Source: Pseudochelatococcus contaminans (lineage in GTDB: Bacteria > Pseudomonadota > Alphaproteobacteria > Rhizobiales > Beijerinckiaceae). From it: a stretch of 64,000 nucleotides of DNA. This document shows positions 20,074 to 29,461 of this stretch, piece after piece; within the stretch, counting starts at the first letter, position 1, and each line of letters starts with the position of its first letter. Position numbers and translations under genes: made by a program. A model generated the notes under the pieces. It did no database searches, was not told the origin of the DNA, and was given only the letters and a program-made list of their open reading frames with translations. The stretch covers positions 270,216-334,215 of the forward strand of contig NZ_JACICC010000005.1 of assembly GCF_014195635.1 (NCBI RefSeq). Reading direction: 5' to 3'.

Positions 20074-21051
20074 CGCAGTTTCCTGCACGGGCGCGGCTTC
20101 CGGATTGATCGGGGCAGCGCCGGTGCGGCCAAAGTCCGGCGCGCTGGTTTCCTGACCAAGTTCGATGATGTTGCGCCGGATAGCACGCGTCCGCGTGAAC
20201 AGCTCGAAAAGCTTGTCGCCATCCTCCCAGCGGATAGCCCGCGCCAGCGCCGCCAGATCCTCATTGAAGCGGCCGAGCATTTCCAGCACCGCCTCTTTGT
20301 TGTTGAGGAACACGTCGCGCCACATCGTCGGATCTGACGCCGCGATGCGCGTAAAATCGCGAAAGCCGCCGGCCGAAAACTTGATGACTTCAGACTGCGT
20401 GACCTGCTCCAGATCCGCCGCTGTGCCGACGATGTTGTACGCGATCAAATGCGGCACATGGCTGGTGATTGCCAGCACGAGGTCATGATGTGTTGCCGTC
20501 ATGAATTCCACATTCGCGCCGATGGTCTCCCACAGCGACGCGATACGGGCGACAGCCTCATCATCCGCGCCGTCCGGCGGGGTAATGATCGACCAACGAT
20601 TCAGGAACAAAGTCGGAAAGCCGGCGTCCGGCCCGGAGTATTCCGTGCCGGCGACGGGATGAGCGGGCACGAAGTGCACCCCTGCGGGCAGAAGCGGCAG
20701 CACCTTGTCGACGACGCCCGCCTTGACCGATCCGACATCAGAAACAATCGCACCGGGCTTCAAGCTGCCGGCAATATCGGCAACGACCGTCGCGATGGCT
20801 CCCACGGGAACGCAGATGATAACCACATCCGCCCCGATAGCGGCCTCAGCCGATGTCTCCGGCACCTCATCCGCAAGGTCGAGTTCCAGCGCCCGCCGAC
20901 GGACATCCGGATTGGCATCCGAGGTCACCAGCGTTTCGGCGAGGTGTGTTTCGCGCGCGGCGCGCAGAATGGACGAACCGATAAGACCGGGGCCGATAAC
21001 CGCGACGCGCCCGAACAAAGGCGCGTCGAGGCGCTTCAAACCATCAATCAT
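20065..21051 (-). CDS. tyrC: Prephenate/arogenate dehydrogenase
   Basis: The 328-residue enzyme oxidises prephenate or arogenate with NAD(P) in tyrosine synthesis. It has an N-terminal Rossmann motif [10 protein letters not shown], the segment [14 protein letters not shown] and [14 protein letters not shown], all typical of the prephenate dehydrogenase family. ATG 21051 overlaps the hisC stop, so the two are coupled. The symbol reflects the cyclohexadienyl-type enzyme of alphaproteobacteria; the substrate preference is not certain. Confidence 0.88.
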   Translation of the reverse strand: MIDGLKRLDAPLFGRVAVIGPGLIGSSILRAARETHLAETLVTSDANPDVRRRALELDLADEVPETSAEAAIGADVVIICVPVGAIATVVADIAGSLKPGAIVSDVGSVKAGVVDKVLPLLPAGVHFVPAHPVAGTEYSGPDAGFPTLFLNRWSIITPPDGADDEAVARIASLWETIGANVEFMTATHHDLVLAITSHVPHLIAYNIVGTAADLEQVTQSEVIKFSAGGFRDFTRIAASDPTMWRDVFLNNKEAVLEMLGRFNEDLAALARAIRWEDGDKLFELFTRTRAIRRNIIELGQETSAPDFGRTGAAPINPEAAPVQETASV

Positions 21052-22156
21052 TAACCTGCCCCTGAAACTCCGCCAGCGTCGCGACCAGAAGCCGGTTTGC
21101 CTCTTCCGTGCCCACGGAAATGCGCAATGCATGCGGCAAGCCATAGGCAGCGACCGCACGCACGATCACGCCACGCGCGGCCAAGAAGGCGTCCGCCGCC
21201 TGCGCATCCTTGCCCGTCTCCGGCGGGAAGTGAACCAGCAGGAAGTTGGCCGCACTCGGCGTTACCTCAAGGCCGAGTGCCTTGAGAGAGCCAGTCAGCC
21301 ACTCAAGCCATTCGCTGTTGTGCGTGAGGGAACTGGCCAGATGCGCCTCGTCGGCAAGCGAGGCGATAGCTGCTTCGCTCGCTGGCGTGTTGACGTTGAA
21401 CGGCCCGCGAATGCGGTTGAGGGAATCGATGATGCCCGCCGGACCATAAGCCCAGCCGATCCGCAGGGCGGCAAGCCCGTAGACTTTGGAAAAAGTCCGC
21501 GTCAGCACGACGTTTTCGTTCTCCGATACCAGTTCCGTACCGGCAGAGTAATCATTGGCGCGCGCGTATTCGGCATAAGCGCCATCGAGCACCAGCACCA
21601 CATGCCCCGGCAAGCTGGCATGGAGCCGCTTGATCTCGTCGAAGGGCAGATAAGTCCCGGTCGGATTGTTGGGGTTGGCGATATAGACGATCTTCGTGCG
21701 CTCTGTGACACGCGCCAGAATGGCGTCGACATCCGTGGTGAAGTTCGTTTCCGGCGCGATGACCGGGGTACCGCCCGCTGCCTGAATCGCGATCTTGTAA
21801 ACGAGAAAGCCATGCTCGGTCAGGATGCCCTCGTCGCCGGGGCCAACATAAGCCTGCGCCAGAAGATGCAGAATATCGTCCGATCCCGCCCCGCACACGA
21901 TGCGCGCCGGATCAAGCCCGAAGCGCCGGCCAATGGCTTCGCGCAGGCGCGTCACCCCGCCATCGGGATAAGCTTCGATATGGTTGATTGCAGCGCGTGC
22001 GGCCTCTAGCGCCGCCGGGCTCGGGCCAAGCGGCGTTTCGTTGGAGGAAAGCTTGTACACCTTGCTGACACCCGTCGCCCCGCTGCGGCCCGGAACATAA
22101 GTATCGATGGCAAGAACGCCGGGCTTGGGAACGGGGCGGGTCGATGCGGTGCTCAT
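21044..22156 (-). CDS. hisC: Histidinol-phosphate / aromatic aminotransferase
   Basis: The 370-residue fold-type I aminotransferase has [13 protein letters not shown] near its start, the PANNPTG-like motif [11 protein letters not shown] and the PLP lysine in [15 protein letters not shown] (Lys224). HisC-like enzymes transaminate imidazole acetol phosphate and often also phenylpyruvate or prephenate. Coupling to tyrC and closeness to chorismate mutase suggest an aromatic role here. Confidence 0.88.
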   Translation of the reverse strand: MSTASTRPVPKPGVLAIDTYVPGRSGATGVSKVYKLSSNETPLGPSPAALEAARAAINHIEAYPDGGVTRLREAIGRRFGLDPARIVCGAGSDDILHLLAQAYVGPGDEGILTEHGFLVYKIAIQAAGGTPVIAPETNFTTDVDAILARVTERTKIVYIANPNNPTGTYLPFDEIKRLHASLPGHVVLVLDGAYAEYARANDYSAGTELVSENENVVLTRTFSKVYGLAALRIGWAYGPAGIIDSLNRIRGPFNVNTPASEAAIASLADEAHLASSLTHNSEWLEWLTGSLKALGLEVTPSAANFLLVHFPPETGKDAQAADAFLAARGVIVRAVAAYGLPHALRISVGTEEANRLLVATLAEFQGQVND

Positions 22157-22228
22157 AATAATAACTCCGGCAGGTCTTCAGACGATATCATTCATAAAAG
22201 GGAGGCGGCGACAGCAAGGCGTCGTCGT

Positions 22229-23077
22229 TCAGGAGAGCTGGAAGCGGTTCGCGTGGCTACCGATTTCCGCAACCTCGACACGCCCGACGCGGGCATGCTC
22301 AAGCGCTTCCCGAACTGCTTCACTGCCAGTGGCGCCATCGATGGCGACGAGCAAGGACAGCCCGCCCTCGACGCCGGCAGATCCAGTGATCTCGGCTCCC
22401 GCGCTGGCGAGCGCCTGTTGCGTATCCTCGCGCCATCGCTCCACCCGGGCCGCGACCAGCACGGTTTCGCGCACAGCGGCATCCTCAAGCGGCTTCGACA
22501 CGACATAAAGCGGCGTGCCGGCCGGATGGTCCGGTCGCTCGATAAACGGCAGGCGCGCGATGATCTTCGGAGCGTCCGGATTGCGCAGCGCCTCCCACCA
22601 CGGGTTGACGGCGGTTTTCTGATCCGGCCGGAAAATACCGAGGTCCCCCTGCGAGCGCGCCACCGCGTCAATCACGGCAGCCGCTCCCGCATGCGGAACA
22701 TAGGGCACCGTAAAGCCGAAATGAAACCGCGCCGAGTCGCGCATGGGGCCATCGCCGGCAGAGATGTCGGCATGGACGCTGAACGGCGCCTGCACATAAG
22801 TAAATGTGGAAATGATGATGCGCCAGATATTCTCGGCCGTATCGAGCGGCAGAATGCCACGGTGCCGGGCAGCCAGCCGGCGCATCATATCCGCCTCGCG
22901 TCCCGGCCGGAACGCCTGACCGGACGAGCGTGTGCCCTTGACAGCAATGAGCGCGTTGACGATCTCACTGCGCTCGATCAACAGACCATGCATCTCGGCA
23001 TCGATACGGTCGATGTTCTGCCGCAGGTCCGCCAGCCGGGCGGCATCAGTCTTTTCTATGCTTTCTGGCGCACTCAT
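22229..23077 (-). CDS. Chorismate mutase with a C-terminal extension
   Basis: Residues about 10-90 form an AroQ-type chorismate mutase helical domain (LRQNIDRIDAEMHGLLIER and FRPGREADMMRRL), which converts chorismate to prephenate. A further 180 residues follow and are unlike the ACT-type prephenate dehydratase; they read as an uncharacterised domain found with chorismate mutase in Hyphomicrobiales. I prefer ATG 23077, which has GGAA 6 bases upstream; ATG 23089 is also possible. The gene precedes hisC-tyrC. Confidence 0.8.
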   Translation of the reverse strand: MSAPESIEKTDAARLADLRQNIDRIDAEMHGLLIERSEIVNALIAVKGTRSSGQAFRPGREADMMRRLAARHRGILPLDTAENIWRIIISTFTYVQAPFSVHADISAGDGPMRDSARFHFGFTVPYVPHAGAAAVIDAVARSQGDLGIFRPDQKTAVNPWWEALRNPDAPKIIARLPFIERPDHPAGTPLYVVSKPLEDAAVRETVLVAARVERWREDTQQALASAGAEITGSAGVEGGLSLLVAIDGATGSEAVREALEHARVGRVEVAEIGSHANRFQLS

Positions 23078-23399
23078 CGTCTGTTCCATCGTCGGGCATA
23101 TCCGCAAGGCTGGCGCAAGCCCGCATGCGAGCAGTCACGGACCGCAAGCATCTGGTATAAGGCCACGTTCACCGATATGCAAAGCCGTATGTTTCACCCG
23201 TCCGCATGCAGGTTGCAAAGGCTGGCAGAGCGCGCCGGAACCTTGTGAGCGGCGCGACATGCCCTTGACAGCGTTGCCGATCTGTCCGAAATGTTCGGAA
23301 TAAAGAACGCTGATGGCCGTGGTGGAAAGAGGCTACCGACGGCCATTGACGCGTCTCACCCACCCGCCTGCTTTCGTGGACCCGGATAATCCTTGCATC
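23078..23399. promoter_or_regulatory. Divergent promoter region between chorismate mutase and metX
   Basis: About 320 bases separate the two divergent genes and must hold both promoters. I looked for a SAM-II (metA-motif) riboswitch, common before metX in alphaproteobacteria, and did not find its conserved core. No gene is supported. Confidence 0.4.
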
Positions 23400-24566
23400 A
23401 TGACGAGCGGCACCCTCCCCCAGATTTCCGCTTCACAAGTCGAATCGCCCGACAGCCTCGTGGCGCGTTTCGGCCCTGAGCGTCCGCTCGTTCTCGACAG
23501 CGGCGTGGAACTGTCGCCGTTGCAGATTGCCTATCAGACTTATGGTGAACTCAACGCGGCGCGTTCCAACGCCGTGCTGGTCTGTCATGCGCTAACCGGA
23601 GACCAGCACGCCGCCAACGTTCATCCGGTAACGGGCAAGCCTGGCTGGTGGAGCACGATGGTCGGGCCGGGTAAGCCCATCGATACGGATCGCTATTTCG
23701 TCATCTGTTCCAACGTGGTCGGCGGCTGTCTGGGCACAACAGGCCCTGCTTCCATCAACCCGGAAACCGGTAAGCCCTGGGCGCTGACTTTCCCGCTGGT
23801 GACGATCCGGGATATGGTGCGCGCGCAGGCGATGCTGGTGGACTTTCTGGGCATCGACGAACTTTTCTGCGTGGCCGGCGGCTCCATGGGCGGCATGCAG
23901 GTGCTGGAATGGGCCGCGAGCTTTCCCGAGCGTGTCTACAGCGCCATGCCCATTGCCACCGCTGCGATTCATTCAGCGCAGAACATCGCATTCAGCGAAG
24001 TTGGACGCCAGGCCATCATGGCGGACCCCGAATGGCGCGGCGGGCGCTATCTGGAGGCCGGCACGCGGCCCGCAAAGGGGCTGGCGGTGGCGCGCATGGG
24101 CGCGCACATCACGTATCTTTCGGAAGAAGCCCTGCACCGGAAGTTCGGCCGGCGATTGCAGGATCGTTCCGCGCCGACATTCACTTTCGATGCGGATTTC
24201 CAGGTCGAGAGTTACCTGCGTCATCAGGGGGAAGCCTTCGTCGAGCGCTTCGACGCCAACAGCTACCTCTATGTAACGCGGGCGATGGACTATTTCGATA
24301 TCGCGGGCAGCCACGATGGCATTCTTGCCAACGCGTTTCGCGGCACGCGTACGCGATTTTGCGTTATCTCATTCTCATCGGACTGGCTCTTCCCCACCGG
24401 CAATTCCCGCAGCGTGGTGCACGCCCTCAACGCCGCCGGGGCGTCGGTGAGTTTTGTCGAGATTATCAGCGACAAAGGGCATGACGCCTTCCTGCTGGAC
24501 GAGCCGGAGCTTATCGCCACCACGAGCGGCTTCCTCGCGGCTGCGGCGCGGAAACGGGGCATCTGA
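23400..24566 (+). CDS. metX: Homoserine O-acetyltransferase
   Basis: MetX activates homoserine with an acyl-CoA for methionine synthesis. The 388-residue alpha/beta-hydrolase has Ser162 in [14 protein letters not shown], Asp328 in FSSDWLFP and His361 in KGHDAFL. The early [16 protein letters not shown] and [13 protein letters not shown] are classic MetX motifs. ATG 23400 is the best start; a frame extending to 23313 lacks conservation. Acetyl versus succinyl use cannot be read safely. metW follows after 3 bases. Confidence 0.94.
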   Translation: MTSGTLPQISASQVESPDSLVARFGPERPLVLDSGVELSPLQIAYQTYGELNAARSNAVLVCHALTGDQHAANVHPVTGKPGWWSTMVGPGKPIDTDRYFVICSNVVGGCLGTTGPASINPETGKPWALTFPLVTIRDMVRAQAMLVDFLGIDELFCVAGGSMGGMQVLEWAASFPERVYSAMPIATAAIHSAQNIAFSEVGRQAIMADPEWRGGRYLEAGTRPAKGLAVARMGAHITYLSEEALHRKFGRRLQDRSAPTFTFDADFQVESYLRHQGEAFVERFDANSYLYVTRAMDYFDIAGSHDGILANAFRGTRTRFCVISFSSDWLFPTGNSRSVVHALNAAGASVSFVEIISDKGHDAFLLDEPELIATTSGFLAAAARKRGI

Positions 24567-24569
24567 CGC

Positions 24570-25268
24570 ATGGCGATTTCCTCTCCGCACTTCGATCACG
24601 ACGGCGAACGCCTCGACCATTTGCTCATGGCGCGCATGGTGGAGCCGGGCTCGCGTGTGCTGGACGTCGGCTGCGGCGACGGCACGCTCCTCGATTTGCT
24701 GGTGCGTGAGCGGGATGTGGATGGGCGTGGCATAGAGTTGTCACACGAGGGCGTCAGCCGCTCCGTGGCGCGCGGACTGTCAGTGATTCAGGGCGACGCC
24801 GACGCCGATCTTGCCGCTTATCCGGATGACTGCTTCGATTACGTCATCCTGTCCCAAACGATACAGGCGACGCGCCGCCCCCGCGTCGTACTGGAGCATC
24901 TTCTGCGCATCGGCCGCCGTGCTATCGTATCGTTGCCGAACTTCGGCCACTGGCGCGTCAGAACGCATCTCGCATTGAAGGGTACGATGCCGGTGACAAA
25001 GAACCTGCCGGACACGTGGTACGACACGCCCAATATCCACTTCTGCACCATCCGTGATTTCGTAGAGCTGTGCGACGCTGTCGGCGCGGATATAGAGCGA
25101 GCGGTCGCCCTTCACGCCAATGGCCGTCCGGTTGGCGTAAACGCCCCGTGGTGGCTGTGGAATCTGTTCGGCTCACAAGCAGTCTTCCTGCTCCGCCGCC
25201 GCACGCCATCAACAACGGATCATAACGTTGCCGACCAGAGAACTGTGGACCACGGGAAAAAACAATAG
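24570..25268 (+). CDS. metW: Methionine biosynthesis protein MetW
   Basis: The 232-residue protein has a SAM-binding motif VLDVGCGDGTLLDLL and the family segment SLPNFGHWRVR and NLPDTWYDTPNIHFCT. MetW supports MetX activity in proteobacteria and is nearly always next to it, as here. The last 20 residues are polar and variable. Confidence 0.93.
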   Translation: MAISSPHFDHDGERLDHLLMARMVEPGSRVLDVGCGDGTLLDLLVRERDVDGRGIELSHEGVSRSVARGLSVIQGDADADLAAYPDDCFDYVILSQTIQATRRPRVVLEHLLRIGRRAIVSLPNFGHWRVRTHLALKGTMPVTKNLPDTWYDTPNIHFCTIRDFVELCDAVGADIERAVALHANGRPVGVNAPWWLWNLFGSQAVFLLRRRTPSTTDHNVADQRTVDHGKKQ

Positions 25269-25341
25269 CGCACGACGAAAAAATACTTTAAGTGCTATGG
25301 CATAATATAACGCTTTGTTAGGTTGATACCCGAGCAAAGCG

Positions 25342-25414
<73 letters not shown>

Positions 25415-25474
25415 TAGGTAAGAAAATTGAGCAAAACCAATATCTTGGTGATGCTCGAAGGAAGCGCAAAAACC

Positions 25475-25505
25475 GCTTCCGTGGTCACGGAAGCATCACG
25501 GAAGC
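25475..25505. repeat. CACGGAAGC direct repeats with an inverted copy, integrase-arm-like
   Basis: CACGGAAGC occurs at 25486-25494 and 25497-25505, 11 bases apart, and an inverted copy (GCTTCCGTG) sits at 25475-25483. The cluster lies between the degenerate and intact tRNA-Arg copies, where arm-type sites of a tyrosine integrase would be expected. The 11-base spacing matches the TGCTGCCT pair next to tRNA-Lys. Confidence 0.45.
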
Positions 25506-25635
25506 AAACTGAAGGAGGCTGTAGAGAACGAGCGGCGACAATCGGCAGAGCTTTTTAGCCTAGTCCGGTATCGTCGATTCGAAGTCGGATTCGTGATTGA
25601 CCCAGTTCGGTCTCGAACCCTATCTGAACACAGAT

Positions 25636-25712
25636 GCACCCGTAGCTCAGCTGGATAGAGTGTCGGCCTCCGAAGCCGAAGGTCACAGGTTCGAATCCTG
25701 TCGGGTGCGCCA
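25636..25712 (+). tRNA. tRNA-Arg (anticodon CCG), probable ICE attachment site
   Basis: A complete 77-base cloverleaf: acceptor GCACCCG/CGGGTGC, anticodon stem TCGGC/GCCGA with loop CTCCGAA (anticodon CCG), T arm ACAGGTTCGAATCCTGT, discriminator G and encoded CCA. Accessory genes begin 11 bases after its 3' end, so the 3' part of this tRNA is the likely attachment site of the element to the right. The anticodon stem differs from that of the degenerate copy, so the two are not a simple fresh duplication. Confidence 0.93.
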
Positions 25713-25723
25713 CCCATTTTTCT

Positions 25724-26635
25724 TCAACTTGATCTTTGCTCCAGTTCGACCGCCATATTTCTGGCGATGCCGAGCAGATGCAGGGCTGCGCGTTTGGGAT
25801 TGGTATCAAGCCAGACGGCGCTTATCGTGCCGATGCTGTCCGGTCCGACGATTGGCCGCCATACCGTACCAGTGATATCGATGGCGTCGGCAAAGCTTAC
25901 CCCGGTGACGGTAAAGCCACTGCCAATCTGCACTTTCAGAACGATCGTGGCCTGACAGGCCTGACACTGTTCGATAACGGGTGCCCGTTCTCCGGCGGAG
26001 ATGCGATCTGTAAGCCAAGGCTCGAGCAGCGGACCGTCAGCGCCTTGCGGTACGAGCAGCCGATCCCCAGCAAAATCGCTCCAAGTCAAGGCTTCCTTTT
26101 CGGCAAGGCGATGATCGGCCGGCAGCAAAGCGACCAGGCCTTCACTCCAGATATCTTCACGCCGGCAGGGTCTAGTTTCATAGCCGCCGCACATAAAGGC
26201 TATGTCCAGATGGCGACGACGGATGGCGTTTGTATGGTTGCGGCATGAACCATCCTGAAACGTGACGGCAATGCGCGGATAGCGCTTTTCGAACCGATCA
26301 ATGAGACGGACAAGGAACTCGCGACCGAACGGTGTGCTGAGGCCGATGCGGAGTAGGTCGTTATGTTTTGTTTGCTGATTGCCTTGGCTGAGCGCCGCCT
26401 CAAGCCCGCGATAATGTTCGCGCACACCCTCGATCCAGTCCCGTCCGGCAGCGGTCAGTCTGACGCCGTTATTGTGGCGTTCAAACAGGAGCAGGTCGAG
26501 GCGTTGTTCGATGGCGGCAATGTTTCTGCTAACGGTAGACTCCTGAACGCTCAGGGCCTGCGCGGTCTTCCGCATGCTACCCAGTTCGACGACCTTGAGT
26601 ACATATTTCAAATGCCGCAGGGCAGCTTCGTTCAT
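25724..26635 (-). CDS. LysR-family transcriptional regulator at the element boundary
   Basis: The 303-residue protein has an N-terminal winged helix ([37 protein letters not shown]) and a C-terminal effector domain ([20 protein letters not shown] onward). ATG 26635 has GGGAGGA 9 bases upstream and is preferred over a longer frame. The gene is the first inside the element, pointing toward the tRNA, a position also seen for LysR genes in other ICEs. Its target and inducer are unknown. Confidence 0.8.
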   Translation of the reverse strand: MNEAALRHLKYVLKVVELGSMRKTAQALSVQESTVSRNIAAIEQRLDLLLFERHNNGVRLTAAGRDWIEGVREHYRGLEAALSQGNQQTKHNDLLRIGLSTPFGREFLVRLIDRFEKRYPRIAVTFQDGSCRNHTNAIRRRHLDIAFMCGGYETRPCRREDIWSEGLVALLPADHRLAEKEALTWSDFAGDRLLVPQGADGPLLEPWLTDRISAGERAPVIEQCQACQATIVLKVQIGSGFTVTGVSFADAIDITGTVWRPIVGPDSIGTISAVWLDTNPKRAALHLLGIARNMAVELEQRSS

Positions 26636-26736
26636 ACAGCGAAATCCTCCCGCATGTGATTGAGACGGCGGCTGTCGGTCTGGCACCCTGTTGAACAGAG
26701 AGGAGGGCCTATCTCCTGCCGTCTTTTGTTCGTGCT

Positions 26737-27168
26737 CTAGAGATGCACGATCTCAACGTTAGGCCATTTTGTTGCTAAGTATTCTGCGACAAGTCGTCGA
26801 TGACAGTGGTGCGGCTTGTCCTCGCTGCACAACAGGCATCCACCTTCAATTTTCTCCTTGTCGATCATCTCGATCTGGCGTCGCGATATCAGATCCCGAA
26901 ATCTTGCGGCATAACTGTTCCAGTCTCCCCCTCTTACCTTGAAATCTTCGAACATATCCTTCGTCGGTGCGAGTTCCGGCAGATGCTCATATTCCATTCC
27001 ACACAGGGCTTCGGAAAAATATCTCAGGTCGTCACGCTTCGCGAAGCCTGATAACTGTGAAACATTATTGAGGCGAACATCGACAAGCCGTTTGGCGCCG
27101 GAGTCTCTCAACCTCGTGAAGAAGTGCTGAGCCGATGACTTGGTGAACCCAATGGTGAATATTCTCAT
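26737..27168 (-). CDS. DUF488 domain protein
   Basis: The 143-residue protein starts RIFTIGFTKSSAQHFFTRL and contains LVDVRLNNVSQLSGFAKRDDL and the late CSEDKPHHCHRRLVAEYL, the characteristic DUF488 segments (conserved Cys/His near the C-terminus). The family function is not established. Its ATG overlaps the stop of a 63-codon frame (ATGA), which itself overlaps uvrB, suggesting co-translation with a DNA repair gene. Confidence 0.8.
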   Translation of the reverse strand: MRIFTIGFTKSSAQHFFTRLRDSGAKRLVDVRLNNVSQLSGFAKRDDLRYFSEALCGMEYEHLPELAPTKDMFEDFKVRGGDWNSYAARFRDLISRRQIEMIDKEKIEGGCLLCSEDKPHHCHRRLVAEYLATKWPNVEIVHL

Positions 27169-27356
27169 CGTCCTGATCTACCCAAGATCCCCAGCCTCAC
27201 GGATCTGTGCTGCCGAAGCCCGTATTTGCGTCGGACGAACCATCGTTCCAGGAAAAATACCTCTTTGCTCATTAATGAATGTACTTCAGCGGGTGGCCAG
27301 AACGCTTCAGATACCGATCCACGTCTAATGTGATCATAGATAGATAAACTGGCCAT
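27165..27356 (-). CDS. Possible small protein linking uvrB and the DUF488 gene
   Basis: A 63-codon frame starts inside the last codons of uvrB (ATG 27356, start ASLSIYDHIRRG) and ends in an ATGA overlap with the DUF488 start. The tight fit at both ends is the main reason to list it. The peptide is basic and aromatic-rich, with no recognised domain. It could equally be an incidental frame. Confidence 0.3.
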   Translation of the reverse strand: MASLSIYDHIRRGSVSEAFWPPAEVHSLMSKEVFFLERWFVRRKYGLRQHRSVRLGILGRSGR

Positions 27357-29310
27357 ATAGCTTGTCCAGGCGAAGGCGAATGTCTTCCGCCAGTGCGTCG
27401 TCGCCGGTGTCGACGGCCGACAGCAGACGATGCTCTGCCTCGCCGATCCGATTACAAAGCTCCGAGAGGTTGGCACAGAACGCTTCCGAGTGAACTGAAG
27501 GTTCGGACGCCGGAGATTGCTCGGAGGCGATTTTTCGGATGGATGAAGAGGGGGTGACGCCATGCTCTTCGTTAAAGGCAATCTGACGCTGCCTTCGATC
27601 GATTGTTTCATCCATTGCCTGTTTCATTGCCGGTGTCACCACATCAGCGTAAAGGATTGCCTTCCCGTTGACGTTCCTGGCGGCTCTGCCGATCATCTGA
27701 ATCAGAGTCGGCGCCGTTCGTAGGAAGCCCGCGCGATCTGCGTTGAGAATCGCGATCAGGGATGCCTCGGGAATATCCAGTCCCTCGCGCAAGAGACTTA
27801 TACCGATCAGGACATCAAACTCGCCGGCGCGAAGGCCGTTTATGATCTCAATCCGGTCTTCCGTCTTAATATCGGAGTGCAGATACCGCGCCCGAACGCC
27901 CTTGCTTTCAAGGAAGGCATGAAGATTTTCCGTGGCGACCTTCGTGAGCGTCGTCACCAGCACCCGCTCGTTTCTGGCCGCACGCTCGGTAATCTCGCGC
28001 AGCAGATCGTCGATGTCTCCCTCGCAGGGACGGACTTCGACTTCAGGGTCCAGCAGGCCGGTGGGTCTCACGATCTGGTCAACGACGCGATCCTGCGAAA
28101 TATTCAGCTCATATGCGGCAGGGGTTGCGGAAACGAAGATCGTCTGCGGCTTCATGGCCTCGAACTGCCTGAAGCTCAGAGGATGATTGTTCTTGGAGGA
28201 CGGCAGACGGAAGCCGAACTCGATCAACGTGTCCTTGCGACTCTGATCGCCGCTATACATGGCCGAGATCTGCGGAATCATCACATGGGATTCATCGACG
28301 AACAGAAGGCCATCCTTCGGGAGGTAGTCGAGCAAGGTGATCGGAGGAAGGGAGGGATCGCGGCCACTCAGATAGCAGGCGTAGTTTTCCATGCCCGAGC
28401 AGTATCCGACCTGCCGCAGCATTTCGGCGTCGTTCGTAATCCGCTCATATAGGCGTTCCGCTTCCACATGGCGGTTTTCGCTGTTTAACTGAGCAACACG
28501 CCTTTCCATCTCTTCAAGGATCGCCGTGGCGGCGGTTTCCACCTGGCTTGCCGAGGCTGCCAGAACCGTCTTCGGCGAGACAAGATAGTGAGCGATGCTC
28601 TCCAGTTGTTGTCCGGTAGCTGCGTCGATCCAGTCAAGGGTCTCGATCACGCCATTCGACAACCTGAGACGAATGGCCTTGTATTCCGAATCCGCTGGAA
28701 AGACCTCGACCATATCGCCGGTAACGCGATAGGTTCCACGCTTCAGCTTGTGCTCGGTACGATCATACTGCAATCGGGCAAAGCCATGAAGAAGCTCGTT
28801 CAGGCTCAACCTCGCGCCCGGCGAGAGCGGAACCTGCAATGCCCGATAATCGTCGGGATCGCCCATTCCGTAGATGGACGACACCGAAGCGACGACGATG
28901 GTGTCTCGACGCTCGATGAGCGATTTCGTCGTGGACAGGCGCAGGCGCTCCAGATGGTCGTTGATCGCGGAATCTTTCGGGATGAACCGATCACTACCCG
29001 GCAGATATACTTCCGGCTGGAAGTAGTCATAGTATGAAACGAAATACTCCACCGCGTTCTCAGGGAAGAACTGTTTCATTTCGTCATAAAGCTGCGCGGT
29101 CAGCGTCTTGTTCGGCGCCAGGATCAGGGTGGGCCGCTTCAGGCGATGAATCACATTGGCCATTGTGAAGGTCTTGCCCGATCCGGTGATCCCCTTCAGG
29201 GTCTGATGATGCGCCCCCTCTTCGATGCCTGAGATCAGCCGTGCGATGGCTTCGGGCTGATCGCCCGAGGGGGTATATTGAGAGTGCAAAATGAAAACGC
29301 CGGTAGACAT
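27334..29310 (-). CDS. uvrB: Excinuclease ABC subunit UvrB, element-borne
   Basis: UvrB is the damage-verifying helicase of nucleotide excision repair. The 658-residue protein has Walker A GITGSGKTFT, the damage-probing beta-hairpin segment SYYDYFQPEVYLPGSDRF, the DE-H box FVDESHV, helicase motifs such as EGLDIPEASLI and QMIGRAARN, and a C-terminal UVR-like segment (LCNRIGEAEHRLLSAV). AGGAGGG lies 6 bases before the ATG. It is an extra copy in ICE cargo; the chromosomal uvrB is presumably elsewhere. It follows the formaldehyde genes on the same strand. Confidence 0.93.
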   Translation of the reverse strand: MSTGVFILHSQYTPSGDQPEAIARLISGIEEGAHHQTLKGITGSGKTFTMANVIHRLKRPTLILAPNKTLTAQLYDEMKQFFPENAVEYFVSYYDYFQPEVYLPGSDRFIPKDSAINDHLERLRLSTTKSLIERRDTIVVASVSSIYGMGDPDDYRALQVPLSPGARLSLNELLHGFARLQYDRTEHKLKRGTYRVTGDMVEVFPADSEYKAIRLRLSNGVIETLDWIDAATGQQLESIAHYLVSPKTVLAASASQVETAATAILEEMERRVAQLNSENRHVEAERLYERITNDAEMLRQVGYCSGMENYACYLSGRDPSLPPITLLDYLPKDGLLFVDESHVMIPQISAMYSGDQSRKDTLIEFGFRLPSSKNNHPLSFRQFEAMKPQTIFVSATPAAYELNISQDRVVDQIVRPTGLLDPEVEVRPCEGDIDDLLREITERAARNERVLVTTLTKVATENLHAFLESKGVRARYLHSDIKTEDRIEIINGLRAGEFDVLIGISLLREGLDIPEASLIAILNADRAGFLRTAPTLIQMIGRAARNVNGKAILYADVVTPAMKQAMDETIDRRQRQIAFNEEHGVTPSSSIRKIASEQSPASEPSVHSEAFCANLSELCNRIGEAEHRLLSAVDTGDDALAEDIRLRLDKLYGQFIYL

Positions 29311-29461
29311 TAGAAACCCTCCTGCAAGCGTCGTTTCATGGTGAATATCTTCCCGGCATTACTGCCATTAGAACCTAAATACCGGTAGGCTCCGGCAATC
29401 CGGTCTTTGGAGGCGAGGCATGCTTCGTGAGCGCCTTTCGCACCCGAATTAGGTTGTCGGG

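Noticed and set aside
23078..23399. Possible SAM-II riboswitch before metX
   Set aside because: I looked for the conserved core of the metA motif and could not find it on the plus strand.
25475..25505. CRISPR-like array
   Set aside because: The repeats are only 9 bases, too few and too close, with no unique spacers of normal length.
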